NCBI RefSeq assembly: GCF_026914185.1
Contig: NC_070560.1
Span: 8,423,501-8,487,500 of the forward strand
Direction: 5' to 3'
Length of the DNA: 64,000 nucleotides
From: Puccinia triticina
Taxonomy: Eukaryota > Basidiomycota > Pucciniomycetes > Pucciniales > Pucciniaceae
The notes beneath the pieces were generated by a model, which was given only the letters and a program-made list of their open reading frames with translations, made no database searches and was not told where the DNA came from. A program made the position numbers and the translations under genes. Shown here in pieces: positions 8,966 through 17,539 of the stretch; the stretch's first letter is position 1, and each line of letters opens with the position of its first letter.

Positions 8966-11095
8966 ATGGCAGAACCGGTGGCCGGAGCATCTGGTGCTCG
9001 GATGGTCAAGATTAAGCCGCAGGATAAGTCCCTGGGCTTCGATGGCTCTAATGTAGAGAGATTCCTGGCCGATTACCAGTTGGCTGCAAGGCTCGATGGC
9101 GCTTCTGAGGCCGACATTGCTCAGCAGGTGCGGTTTTTCATTTGCACGGCTGAAGTCAAGGATGTGGTCGAGACTTTGGACGGTTTCGAACCTCCGAATT
9201 GGACTCTCTTGAAAGCGGCTATGCTCTCGCATTGGGGAAAAATCGATACAGCTCGCTTTACCACTCGGCATCTGGAGGAGCTGGTTCAGGCATGGAAGGA
9301 TAAAGGAGGAGTGCAGTCGGTGGTGGACTTTCAGGACTTTCGCAAGTCTTGGCAACCTATCCAGTCGTATCTTTTGCGCAAGGACCACATCGATTCTGTG
9401 GAGGAAATCAAGAGACTCTATTATCAGTCATTCTCGCTAGGGCTACAGGAGCGTATCAGGGATCAACTGATCAAGGACAAGACTATGATAACTACTCAAG
9501 ATAACCGGTTCAAACTACCTACGTTTGAGATTTTGAAGACGGCCGTGGAGGAAGTTATGAGGAACCAGACGGCTCTCACGTTCGAAGATTCTCGCGCTGA
9601 AGTTCCGGTTCCCGCAGGGCTTTTCAAACAGTCTAACGAGGTCATGCAGAAGATCGAGTCCGACCGCCGTCCGAAGGAGGCGCCTTCGCAGGCTAGATCT
9701 CCCGCTACTATGGACGACATCGAACGCATGCTCCAGTCATTTGAGCAGCGGTTGGAGCAGAAGTTTGCGGCTCAGGCGCGGCCCGCGGCGCCTCGAGGAC
9801 CAATGGTATGCTATTATTGTCACAGGGAGGGGCATGGGCTCGGCAGATGCGCGGAGCTGCAGAAGGACAAGGAGGCCAAACTAGTGGAACAGCGCGGCGG
9901 CAGTTTCTTTCTTCCAAACGGCGCGCTTATTCCAGTGGACAACTCGAGGCCCATTAGGCATGTAGTAGCCTCCTACAACCCAAAGGCAGCAACGGCTAGC
10001 GTGCCGGAGGCGGAGTTTCGGGCCACTTGTGGATCTTTAGACCCCTGGCGCCCACCCTCGATCTCTTCTCAATCTTTCTCTGGAACCTATGAGGCCGACC
10101 CTGCGCGCAAGAAACACGAGGCTCCTAAGCCTTTCAAGGCTCCGGTCGTTCCCCCTTCTGCGGCGCGTCGACCGGCGCGCAAGGACCCAGCTCCCAGATC
10201 CGGATCAGACACGGACGAAATGGATGCCAATTCCGAGTTGTTTGAGCGGGTGCCGGCGGCTCCCTCCATGGAAGATACGTCTAAGGACGCTCCAGTCGCA
10301 CCGGTGACGCCCAAGGCAATCTCATCGTCTCCTAAGGTGCGCTTCGAGCGCGGCATCGCAAAGGATCACCCCAACGCCACGGACGTGATGCTCAAGAAGA
10401 TGTTCGATGTCACGGTTCCCAACATCACTGTGTCCGAATTGCTAGCGGTGGCCCCGTCAGTAGCTGAGGGAATGAAGAGATGGGTTTCGAGGCGGCGAGT
10501 CGAGGTTGGGGCGGACGAGATGAAGGTGTCATCAGGGACTTTGGCAGAGGACTCGGAGGGAGACGGCCGGATTGACGGCATGAAGCTTTACTCCTGTCCG
10601 TTGGGGTATATGCCCTGCTTGGTTGGCGACGAGGAGAGTAACGCCATTTCTTTAATAGACTCTGGATCCCAGCTGAATTTGATCTCGGACTCGATGGCTA
10701 ACAAATTCAACATTAGCCCGCGGGTAAATTTTAGTTCAGCTGTTTATGGCATTGGAAATCAAGCGTGCGAGCTTGTCGGCGTGGCGGAGGATGTTCCAAT
10801 TCGAGTGGGCAAGACGATTGTCGGGTCTTGTCATTTCTGGATCACGCGTATGGACGGACCCCTCATTTTCGGTAGACCCTTTCTTATGGATTTCAACGCT
10901 ACCTTGAATTTCGACAATCAAGTAGGGGAGCGGATCCTGCTGCCGGACTCGAAGGGCCGCAAGATTGAGGTCTCTCTGTGCTCAGTGGATTCCGGGCGCT
11001 GGGAGCGCGAGTTTCCGGGGCACGGACGCAAGGCGGTCCTTTCTCACAAGGGGAAGGCACGCGACGACCCGTCGGAGGGTCGTCATTTTTTGTAA
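8966..11095 (+). CDS. G1 Gag-protease polyprotein
   Basis: A 709-residue product if it starts at MAEPVAGASG (8966). The frame is open from 8882, but that ATG lies inside the leader intron-like segment, so 8966 is preferred. Residues about 20-230 form a retrotransposon Gag domain (FLADYQLAARLDGASEADIA; WTLLKAAMLSHWGK). A CCHC zinc knuckle CYYCHREGHGLGRC is at about 282-295. A long Pro/Ala/Ser-rich region follows, then an aspartic protease with LIDSGSQLNLIS (Asp about 565) and IFGRPFLMDF. Gag assembles the particle and the protease matures it. The stop at 11093-11095 precedes pol, which is in another frame (pol is offset by 2). The region matches G2 gag-protease. Confidence 0.9.
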   Translation: MAEPVAGASGARMVKIKPQDKSLGFDGSNVERFLADYQLAARLDGASEADIAQQVRFFICTAEVKDVVETLDGFEPPNWTLLKAAMLSHWGKIDTARFTTRHLEELVQAWKDKGGVQSVVDFQDFRKSWQPIQSYLLRKDHIDSVEEIKRLYYQSFSLGLQERIRDQLIKDKTMITTQDNRFKLPTFEILKTAVEEVMRNQTALTFEDSRAEVPVPAGLFKQSNEVMQKIESDRRPKEAPSQARSPATMDDIERMLQSFEQRLEQKFAAQARPAAPRGPMVCYYCHREGHGLGRCAELQKDKEAKLVEQRGGSFFLPNGALIPVDNSRPIRHVVASYNPKAATASVPEAEFRATCGSLDPWRPPSISSQSFSGTYEADPARKKHEAPKPFKAPVVPPSAARRPARKDPAPRSGSDTDEMDANSELFERVPAAPSMEDTSKDAPVAPVTPKAISSSPKVRFERGIAKDHPNATDVMLKKMFDVTVPNITVSELLAVAPSVAEGMKRWVSRRRVEVGADEMKVSSGTLAEDSEGDGRIDGMKLYSCPLGYMPCLVGDEESNAISLIDSGSQLNLISDSMANKFNISPRVNFSSAVYGIGNQACELVGVAEDVPIRVGKTIVGSCHFWITRMDGPLIFGRPFLMDFNATLNFDNQVGERILLPDSKGRKIEVSLCSVDSGRWEREFPGHGRKAVLSHKGKARDDPSEGRHFL

Positions 11096-11439
11096 ATGCG
11101 GTTGATCCGGGAGGCGGCAGATCTAATTTAGGGTCCCGACATCTCGCCGCTGGATCAACTGTTCATCTAGGTTCTCATGGTTGCTATTTCTCTCTATCTT
11201 CTCACGGCCATCTTGAAAAACAATCTCAAAAATCCGAAAAACAGTCAGAAAATTCTCAAAATTCCGAAAAAATGTTTCCACCATTTCGCTCAGTTTCTTC
11301 CATCGGCTCAGTTTCCCTCAAGTCTCTTCAAGTTTCTAGTTCCAGTTTCTCCGCAAGGGCGGCCACTTTCGGCGAAGGTTTATTAGTGAAGGGTGGAAAG
11401 GAGGATAATGGGTCTCTGCGGAGGATGGGAGGAGTAGAA

Positions 11440-11554
11440 GTAAGTTCCTCCCAATTGTGCACCTCCGGGCAAGATGCCACCTTTTTGTCAAAAGCTCTAC
11501 CGCGTGCCACATATTTGAGCCCCATCGGCCATCCTCTCTGTCTTTCTATTGCAG
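11440..11554 (+). other. G1 intron-like module 2
   Basis: GTAAGTTCCTCCCAATTGTG to CTTTCTATTGCAG, 115 bp. It is homologous to modules 1, 3 and 4, and homology with modules 1 and 3 extends about 25 bp upstream of the donor. The pol frame runs through it, so if it is an intron it is optional. Confidence 0.55.
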
Positions 11555-11573
11555 ATGACTCCTCAACAATCCG

Positions 11574-11797
11574 CCTCCGCAATGAGGAAAAACTAGCGTC
11601 AGTTCCAACTCGTACCCGTCTCCGCAAAGAGAATAAACTATGTCATGAATCTTCTCTCCGTGATGAGAATAAACTAGATACGTCTCCTGACGTCCTCCGC
11701 AATGAGATAAAACTAGTTCAGCTCCGCGATGAGCCTAAACTCCCGAGCCTCCGCGACGAGGTAAAACTAATGACCCTCCGCGATGAGGTGAAACTAG
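11574..11797 (+). repeat. 21-bp coding minisatellite (LRDE-KL repeat)
   Basis: Seven degenerate copies of CTCCGCGATGAGGTAAAACT start at about 11574, 11621, 11657, 11696, 11723, 11750 and 11777. Each translates as LR(D/N)E.KL in the pol frame. The last three copies are at exact 27-bp spacing. Confidence 0.8.
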
Positions 11798-11868
11798 CGG
11801 AATTGCGAATGGCAGCGGAAGGAGGATTTGTGTATTTTGGGACGACGGAGGGATTGGGAGAACCAAAA

Positions 11869-11980
11869 GTAAGTTCCTCCCAATTGTGCACCTCCGGGCA
11901 AGATGCCACGTCAACGTCAAAAACCCTACCTCGTGCCACACTCGTGAGCAAAGCGTCGGCGTTTCTTTCCACCCTTGCAG
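11869..11980 (+). other. G1 intron-like module 3
   Basis: GTAAGTTCCTCCCAATTGTG to TTTCCACCCTTGCAG, 112 bp. It is nearly identical in its first 45 bp to module 2 and lies just upstream of the first pol-frame ATG near RT (12046). Joining the leader donor (8830) to the acceptor at 11981 would make a spliced pol message; that is inference. Confidence 0.55.
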
Positions 11981-12045
11981 AGAAGGCAGCGTTTGAGGAT
12001 TTCGCCGAGCACCGGACGTGGCGATTGCTGGAATGTGGACTCAGT

Positions 12046-15000
12046 ATGCGGACTCAGTTATCACTGGTTGAATCGTGGTGGGACGGATCCTGGTTGTCTT
12101 TCGCCGCAAAGTACAAGCCGGTGTCTAAGAAGGTCAAGCCGGTGAACTGTCCAATGCCTCAAGGACTCAACCCCCCGCTTCGACGGCCGCCGCTCTCCAG
12201 GGATCCCTATCAGGGCCTGTCGCGATCATTGGCGGGTCCTTTTCAGCCTAAGGGACGGGTGACGGAAGAAAGACTGTCGGTGGTGAATTTCGGACCGGAT
12301 GGTTGGCTGTGGCCGGACGAGCTCAACCTCATCAAGAACGTGCTAGCCGAGCGTAATGTCGCCATCGCCTTTGTACCTGAGGAGCGCGGCTTGCTCAAGG
12401 ATTCTTACGGACTCCCATACATTATCCCCGTGGTAGAGCACGAGCCCTGGCAAAAGAAAAAGATTCCAATACCGGCGGCGAAAGTGGACGAATATATTCA
12501 GATCATCCGAGAGCGCGTGAAGAACGGGTTGTACGAGCAATCTACTTCAAGTTACTCATCACCGGTCTTTTGCGTCTTAAAGAGCAACGGAAAACTTCGG
12601 GTGGTTCACGACCTTCAGCCCTTGAACAAGGTGACTGTCAAGGACGCGGGAGTACCGCCGGCTACGGAGGACTTCGTCGAATCCTTCGCAGGAAGAGCAT
12701 GCTACGGCCTTGGCGACATTATGGGCGGCTATGATGAGCGCGCCTTGGACCCCATTTCGAGACCCCTTACGACTTTCGACACACCTTTAGGGCGCTTCCA
12801 ACTCACGCGCCTTCCGCAAGGCGCCACCAACTCGGTGGCCGTTTATCAGGCACAGATGGTATGGATCTTACAGGAGGAAATCCCTGACCATGCCGGCATT
12901 TTCATAGACGACGGAGGTATAAAGGGCCCCGTTTCTGATTACAATAACGAGCTTCTTCCGTGGCATGCCGGGATCCGTCGTTTCATTTGGGAGTACGCAA
13001 CGACGCTAGAGAGGGTCCTCTTCAGGATCGAGGAGAGCGGTCTTACGGTCTCTGCGTCAAAGCTCGCAGCATGTGTTCCCGCTCTGGATATCGTAGGCCA
13101 TGTCGTTTGCAAGGAAGGCCGTCGAATGGCGAAAGCGAAGGTCAACAAGATTCTCTCCTGGCCCACCCCGGCCAACGCGACGGAACTTCGTGGTTTTTTG
13201 GGGGTAGTGGTTTACGTCCGAATTTTTATACCGGGTTTGTCTGAGATATGTCTACCTTTGCGACGGTTGACGCGGAAGGATACTGACTGGCTATGGTCGG
13301 CGGAGTGCGAGGACGCGTTTCAAAGGTTGAAAGTTACAGTGGGCTACGATATTGTACTGTCTAAAATCCAATATGGGAAGGGAGCTGGCAAGCTTAAGCT
13401 GGCAGTAGACTCGAGCTTCCATGCAGCGGGCGCGGTCCTTACACAAGAAGATTCGAACGGACTTGACCGGCCGGCGCTCTATGAGTCACTTCTGTTCTCT
13501 GACGTCGAGTCCCGCTACTCCCAGCCTAAGCTCGAGCTTTGCGGCGTGGCGCGCATTCTCAAGAAATTGCAGACGATCCTGTGGGGCCAGCATTTCGAGT
13601 TGCAGGTCGACGCCCACTCCCTGATCGAAATGATTAATGCCCCAAGTCTTCCCAACGCACCGATGACGCGTTGGGTAGCTTTTATTCAGCTGTTTTCATT
13701 CGACATCGTGCACCGGCCAGGAAAGACTTTTACGATGCCTGATGGACTTTCCCGACGCCCGCAAGGAGACGACGAATCGGATCCCCCCTCTGACTTTGAC
13801 GAAGAAGCTCCGCACATTCGCGCACGGCACTCATACGCTATGAGCGCGGAGGACTCTTACACTGGATATCAGCAAGGCTACTGGCGAGATCTTGAGCACT
13901 TTCTGGCTACGCTGCTTAAGCCGGTCGGGATGCAATCAAAAGAGTTTCGTGCCTTGAAGCGGCGATCGGTCGACTTCTTTCTGCAAGCTGGGCGCCTCAT
14001 GAAAAGGGGAAGTCCCCTACCTAGGATTGCCGTGACTATCCCATTAAAACAGGCGGAGATTCTCGGCAAGCTTCACGAAGACTTAGGTCACCGCGGCTCA
14101 ACGGAAACTTACCGACGCGTGTCCGAACGTTTTTGGTGGCCTTCATTGAAGAAATCTGTGGTCGAGTGGTGTCAGAGTTGCGAGGCGTGTCAAAAGAAAG
14201 ACCTTCGACGGCCGCAAGAGCTGCGGTACCCAACCGGCGAGTCTACTGTTTTCGGCCGGGTCTCCATGGACGCCGTGCATCTTAAAGCCAGCGGTGCTAA
14301 GTATTTGATAGTGGCACGGGACGACTTCTCGGGATGGGTTGAAGCCAAGATCCTGAACAATCTGACCTCGGAAGCGGTGGCCGCGTTCTTGCAAGAACAC
14401 TGGACTATGCGGTACGGATTGGCTCAAGCTTACTCGACGGACAGCGGCTCAGAATTCGGTGGCGCGCTTGCCGCAATGTTGCGGGCCCTGCCTGGCCAGC
14501 ATCGTGTATCTACTCCTTACTACCCCGAAGGGCAGGGAATGGTAGAGCGTGGCCATGGACCTCTTAAGGCGGCTCTGGTGAAAATGGCTGGCGAGAGCGG
14601 CAAGAATTGCCGGAAGTTTTTGCCGTTGGTTTTGTTCGCCGACCGAATCTCAACAAAACGGACGACAGGCTACTCGCCCTACGAGCTTGTTTTCGGTCAG
14701 CGGGCTGTGCTTCCCTTGGATCTGGAAATCGAGTCCTACTTGGGCGTCGATTGGGATTCCGTCAAGACTACCGAGGATCTTTTGGTTGCCCGCTCTCGTC
14801 AGCTGGAGCGCAGTGAAGAGACTCGAGGCATTGCTTTCAAGAAGATGATGGATGCCCGGGGCGAGTCGGTTCGTTATTGGGAGGAGAAACAAGGCTCAAA
14901 GATTCGCAAACCACTCAAGCCTGGCGATCAGGTCCTCGCATACAACCGGTCACTGGAAGTACAGTGGGGCCAGTTGTTTGCGCATCGGTGGAACGGCCCG

Positions 15001-15135
15001 TACCGCGTTGTGGAGCAAGTTCAAGGCGGTTCTTACATCTTGGCGGAACTCGATGGCACGGAGCTCAAGCGGCGCTTCGCCGCGGATCAAGTGAAGAGGT
15101 TTCTTTCCCGGGAGGACATTCTTGACCAGAAGTAA
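12046..15135 (+). CDS. G1 Pol: reverse transcriptase-RNase H-integrase
   Basis: 1029 residues from MRTQLSLVES; the frame is open further upstream and the true start is uncertain. This ATG gives a length close to G2 pol (1020). RT: conserved SSYSSPVFCVLKSNGKLRVV, LGDIMGGYDE and catalytic FIDDGG (Asp about 288). RNase H: KLAVDSSFHAAGAVLTQED and CGVARIL. Integrase: zinc-binding HEDLGHRG .. CQSCEACQKK; core Asp in SMDAVH and STDSGSEFGG; Glu in YYPEGQGMVERG; then a GPY/F-type end (RWNGPYRVVE). It makes and integrates cDNA. The stop TAA overlaps the GTAAGT of intron-like module 4; splicing that module would add 13 residues. Confidence 0.93.
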   Translation: MRTQLSLVESWWDGSWLSFAAKYKPVSKKVKPVNCPMPQGLNPPLRRPPLSRDPYQGLSRSLAGPFQPKGRVTEERLSVVNFGPDGWLWPDELNLIKNVLAERNVAIAFVPEERGLLKDSYGLPYIIPVVEHEPWQKKKIPIPAAKVDEYIQIIRERVKNGLYEQSTSSYSSPVFCVLKSNGKLRVVHDLQPLNKVTVKDAGVPPATEDFVESFAGRACYGLGDIMGGYDERALDPISRPLTTFDTPLGRFQLTRLPQGATNSVAVYQAQMVWILQEEIPDHAGIFIDDGGIKGPVSDYNNELLPWHAGIRRFIWEYATTLERVLFRIEESGLTVSASKLAACVPALDIVGHVVCKEGRRMAKAKVNKILSWPTPANATELRGFLGVVVYVRIFIPGLSEICLPLRRLTRKDTDWLWSAECEDAFQRLKVTVGYDIVLSKIQYGKGAGKLKLAVDSSFHAAGAVLTQEDSNGLDRPALYESLLFSDVESRYSQPKLELCGVARILKKLQTILWGQHFELQVDAHSLIEMINAPSLPNAPMTRWVAFIQLFSFDIVHRPGKTFTMPDGLSRRPQGDDESDPPSDFDEEAPHIRARHSYAMSAEDSYTGYQQGYWRDLEHFLATLLKPVGMQSKEFRALKRRSVDFFLQAGRLMKRGSPLPRIAVTIPLKQAEILGKLHEDLGHRGSTETYRRVSERFWWPSLKKSVVEWCQSCEACQKKDLRRPQELRYPTGESTVFGRVSMDAVHLKASGAKYLIVARDDFSGWVEAKILNNLTSEAVAAFLQEHWTMRYGLAQAYSTDSGSEFGGALAAMLRALPGQHRVSTPYYPEGQGMVERGHGPLKAALVKMAGESGKNCRKFLPLVLFADRISTKRTTGYSPYELVFGQRAVLPLDLEIESYLGVDWDSVKTTEDLLVARSRQLERSEETRGIAFKKMMDARGESVRYWEEKQGSKIRKPLKPGDQVLAYNRSLEVQWGQLFAHRWNGPYRVVEQVQGGSYILAELDGTELKRRFAADQVKRFLSREDILDQK

Positions 15136-15254
15136 GTTCCTCTCCAAGTATGCATCTCCCGGGTAGTTACTACCGCGTATCGTCAAAACCCTACTCTATG
15201 CCACGCTCGTGAGCACCGCGGAGGCCCCTGGTTTGTTTCCCTTTCTTTCTCTAG
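15132..15254 (+). other. G1 intron-like module 4 (pol 3' end)
   Basis: GTAAGTTCCTCTCCAAGTAT to CCCTTTCTTTCTCTAG, 123 bp. The donor contains the pol stop codon. The middle block GTCAAAACCCTAC..GCCACGCTCGTGAGC matches module 3 closely. Confidence 0.55.
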
Positions 15255-15301
15255 GACTTGGAGTTCTTTTAGGCACGGTATTGGACAAGCAGTCTAGGGA
15301 C

Positions 15302-15322
15302 AGACTGCAAGTCATGGGTGGA
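15302..15322 (+). other. G1 polypurine tract region
   Basis: GACTGCAAGTCATGGGTGGA ends directly at the 3' LTR start. The wider block GGGACA..GGGTGGA|TGTGGT is shared with the PPT regions of G2 and G5 (read in their own orientation). Confidence 0.6.
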
Positions 15323-16138
15323 TGTGGTGGACAATCTGGTACACGCGGAGGAATCAAGCTTTTTGCCGCGCACGGCGCGCGCCAGAGGACGTCAAGACTC
15401 AAGACATCAAGATTCAGCTTTCAGCCCTTGAGGCCTCCTCAAGTTCAACGGCGCGGCGTGGCGCGCATCCTCAAGGCGTTTCAGGTCTTCTTCCCCCCCC
15501 CCCCCTCTTCCTTGTGTTTTGGCTTTCTTGGTCCTGTTTTCTTTTAAGTTTATCTTTCATCATGTTTTGTTATTTCCTCTTTCACATTGCGCGCGTTGGA
15601 TAGGTTTTGTATGAGGAGGGTTGGTTTGTTTTGTTTCTGTTTTGTTTTGTTTTGTTTCTGTCTTTGTCTTATGTTGTTGTTGCGCGCGCGTGCGCGCTAG
15701 GTTGTGATGAGATGTCTGCTACATGTCACCAACTCCAAGGTTTGAGTTCAGTTTGAACTCAGGCTTTGGAGCGGCATGGACCCACTCTGAACCATATAGT
15801 TTTCAGTCAATCCATCAAAGTTCAAAGTTCACGTCTTGGCATTTGTTTGCCCGAATCTCACGGCTTTTAAGTTCTTTACCCCGCAAAACGTCGATCTCCT
15901 CCACCTTCCTGGTTTAGATCACACCTCTCACTCCTGCCGGCAGTATCCCGGCCTCTCTCAAAACAAACCCGCCGACGCGCATCTCCCGCCGTCGTAAAAT
16001 CAAACCCCCTTCACGCTTACACGAATCTCAGCGCTCTTTTTCGGCCAATCATCCCGGAGGGCATACGTAGATAAATCTCAGATTTTCTTTTTCCCCTCCC
16101 CGAACTGCTGCCGGCCTAGCACCGGCCAGAGTTCCTCA
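15323..16138 (+). repeat. G1 3' LTR
   Basis: 816 bp, identical by eye to 7856-8671 except for one base. It is followed by the CCGT target duplication and copia A gag. Confidence 0.95.
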
Positions 16139-16609
16139 CCGTTCACACTTGAGCTTCAGCGCCTCAAAGATTCCTTTGGCGGTCTAATTATGGCCGGCTG
16201 CCTTGATAATCCCTAGCAACGATTTGTCAATTGTGTTTTTCATTAAGCTAGCTATCACATGACTATATTTGGTCGCCAAATCACTGAAGTTGTTCGTTTT
16301 TGGGATCATAGGCTCAGTCACTGAAAACGCATATTGAAGCGTCGCTTCTATCGACTCCTCCCATTGCGCATAGTTTGCCGAGTTGTAGGACAGGACCACA
16401 TGGTCCGGGTTCACTTCTCGGTGAAGTTTGAGAGGGGATTTCAAAAAGCTACTGAGGATAACTTCTTGGCGATGCTCTTGGGCTCGAACGGCGGCAGACA
16501 CAGGATCATGCACATGGGGTGGAGCCGCTTTCAGACGATTTAATTCAGCCGTCATATCGGCCATCTGTTGTTGGAGGGTGGCGAGCGCATCGTTCGGATT
16601 GGCTGCCAT
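16139..16609 (-). pseudogene. Copia A gag N-terminal part
   Basis: The minus-strand frame starts MAANPNDALATL at 16609. It shows the copia Gag pattern (HVVLSYNSANYAQWEE; TNNFSDLATKYSHV; LLGIIKAAGH). It ends in TAG at 16184-16186 but the frame continues to the G1 junction at 16139 and then into 7855. One nonsense change plus the G1 insertion disables it. The 53-bp leader 16610-16662 precedes the ATG; no PBS is recognisable. Confidence 0.85.
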
Positions 16610-16662
16610 GTTGATCGGGTTGTGGGAGTTCTGGGGGTATTTATCCTGTATGATTCTTTCAA

Positions 16663-17534
16663 TTTTTACGCCTTTATTACATATGTATATCATTAGATAC
16701 AAGCTTAAGAATGTACTCCTGTTATACATTACATTACAGATAACCATAGTTAAATACAGTTACCATAATGTACTGTTGTTATGAGAGTTAAGTTACATGC
16801 AACAGTAAGATTACAATACATTGTAATATTACTGTACACGTGAAATACCCCAAGACAGGTATCACTCATTTATCCCCTGTTACGCCTCAGTCCCCATTTA
16901 CATAATATATTGGTTATGATATAAATACATAAACAATACATGATGTAATCCAATTCAAAGAGCACTGAATGGAATCACTGATTGGTTATGATCAGCTAGT
17001 GTGCACAGCTACTGATCTAGGATCAGTACTGATCATTACACTGCCCTGATCATTTCCAATGTTGATCCTCATGAGGATCTGCTTCCCTTGAGCGCTTCCA
17101 GTTCCCCCCTGGTCCTGAAGCGCCTCCAAGCGCCTCATGTTCCCTCCTGCTCTTTTCCCCTCTATATAAAAACGCCCCCCAGGACTGTTTATCCCTCAGA
17201 ATATTATTACAGCAAGGTTTAACACATACATAGTTAAACAGTGCCTTCATTATCAACCATCATTCAATTCAGGAATACTCTCAACTCTTGATTACCCTTA
17301 CCTTTCTGTAGGTAAAACCACGAACCCAAGTTGAGTTATTCCTTGGATGCCTATTAACACCCTGTGTTGATCTGGATGCGCCTTAATTGAGCAAGCCTCT
17401 CAGTCAAGATTACTGATAGAGTGAAACCTTTTACAGGTCTTACCACGAACCCCTTGGCCCATCCTTGGCATATTACACTATCATCTTGCTAGTAACAACC
17501 CTCCCAGACACGGTTAGTTACCTACAGGCTGACT
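16663..17534 (+). repeat. 3' LTR of element P (5'-truncated)
   Basis: Matches 774-1645 over 872 bp. The final base is T instead of the expected A. It is followed by the CAAAC duplication and copia B. The missing first 373 bp were lost at the junction with copia A. Confidence 0.85.
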
Positions 17535-17539
17535 CAAAC

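Larger units (their letters stand above)
10978..12045 (+). other. G1 gag-pol linker, open in the pol frame, with repeated modules
   Basis: The pol frame is open from 10978, overlapping the gag end by 118 bp, but the first 1.07 kb codes for no known domain and is absent from G2, where RT follows protease almost directly. It holds two copies of a roughly 160-bp module ending in intron-like segments (11440-11554, 11869-11980), separated by seven copies of a 21-bp motif translated as LRDE(V/N)KL. It may be untranslated leader for a pol mRNA, a retained intron array, or a disordered linker. Confidence 0.6.
7856..16138 (+). mobile_element. G1: complete Ty3/gypsy retrotransposon inserted in copia A gag
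   Basis: An 8283-bp element with two 816-bp LTRs that differ at a single position by eye (C at 8615, A at 16082), so insertion was very recent. Target duplication CCGT (4 bp: 7852-7855, 16139-16142). Removing it restores the copia A gag frame. Order: LTR, PBS matching tRNA-Tyr, intron-like leader, gag-protease, a long linker with repeats, RT-RNase H-integrase, intron-like segment, PPT, LTR. Both main ORFs are intact, so G1 is a candidate active element. There is no chromodomain. Confidence 0.95.
4033..16662 (-). mobile_element. Copia A, LTR-less copy split by T2 and G1
   Basis: A Ty1/copia element on the minus strand: leader and gag at 16139-16662, then (after gypsy G1) the rest of gag, protease, integrase, RT and RNase H at 7855-4033. 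With both nested insertions taken out, one frame runs from the gag start at 16609 to the stop at 4033, broken only by TAG (16184-16186) and TGA (6385-6387). No LTR is attached at either end. Its right edge abuts a truncated P LTR, implying a deletion. Confidence 0.85.
401..17534 (+). mobile_element. Composite insertion (shell of LTR element P) inside copia B
   Basis: The segment is flanked by CAAAC (396-400 and 17535-17539). Removing it plus one duplication restores the copia B frame exactly. The outer ends are LTRs of one family, here called P: a full left LTR at 401-1645 and a right LTR at 16663-17534 that lacks its first 373 bp. Little of P's own interior remains (about 1646-2250). The middle is copia A (minus) with gypsy G1 inside it, plus a solo gypsy LTR. 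The LTR TATA box points to the plus strand. The right P LTR fuses directly to the copia A leader at 16662/16663, so a deletion or recombination happened there. Confidence 0.85.
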
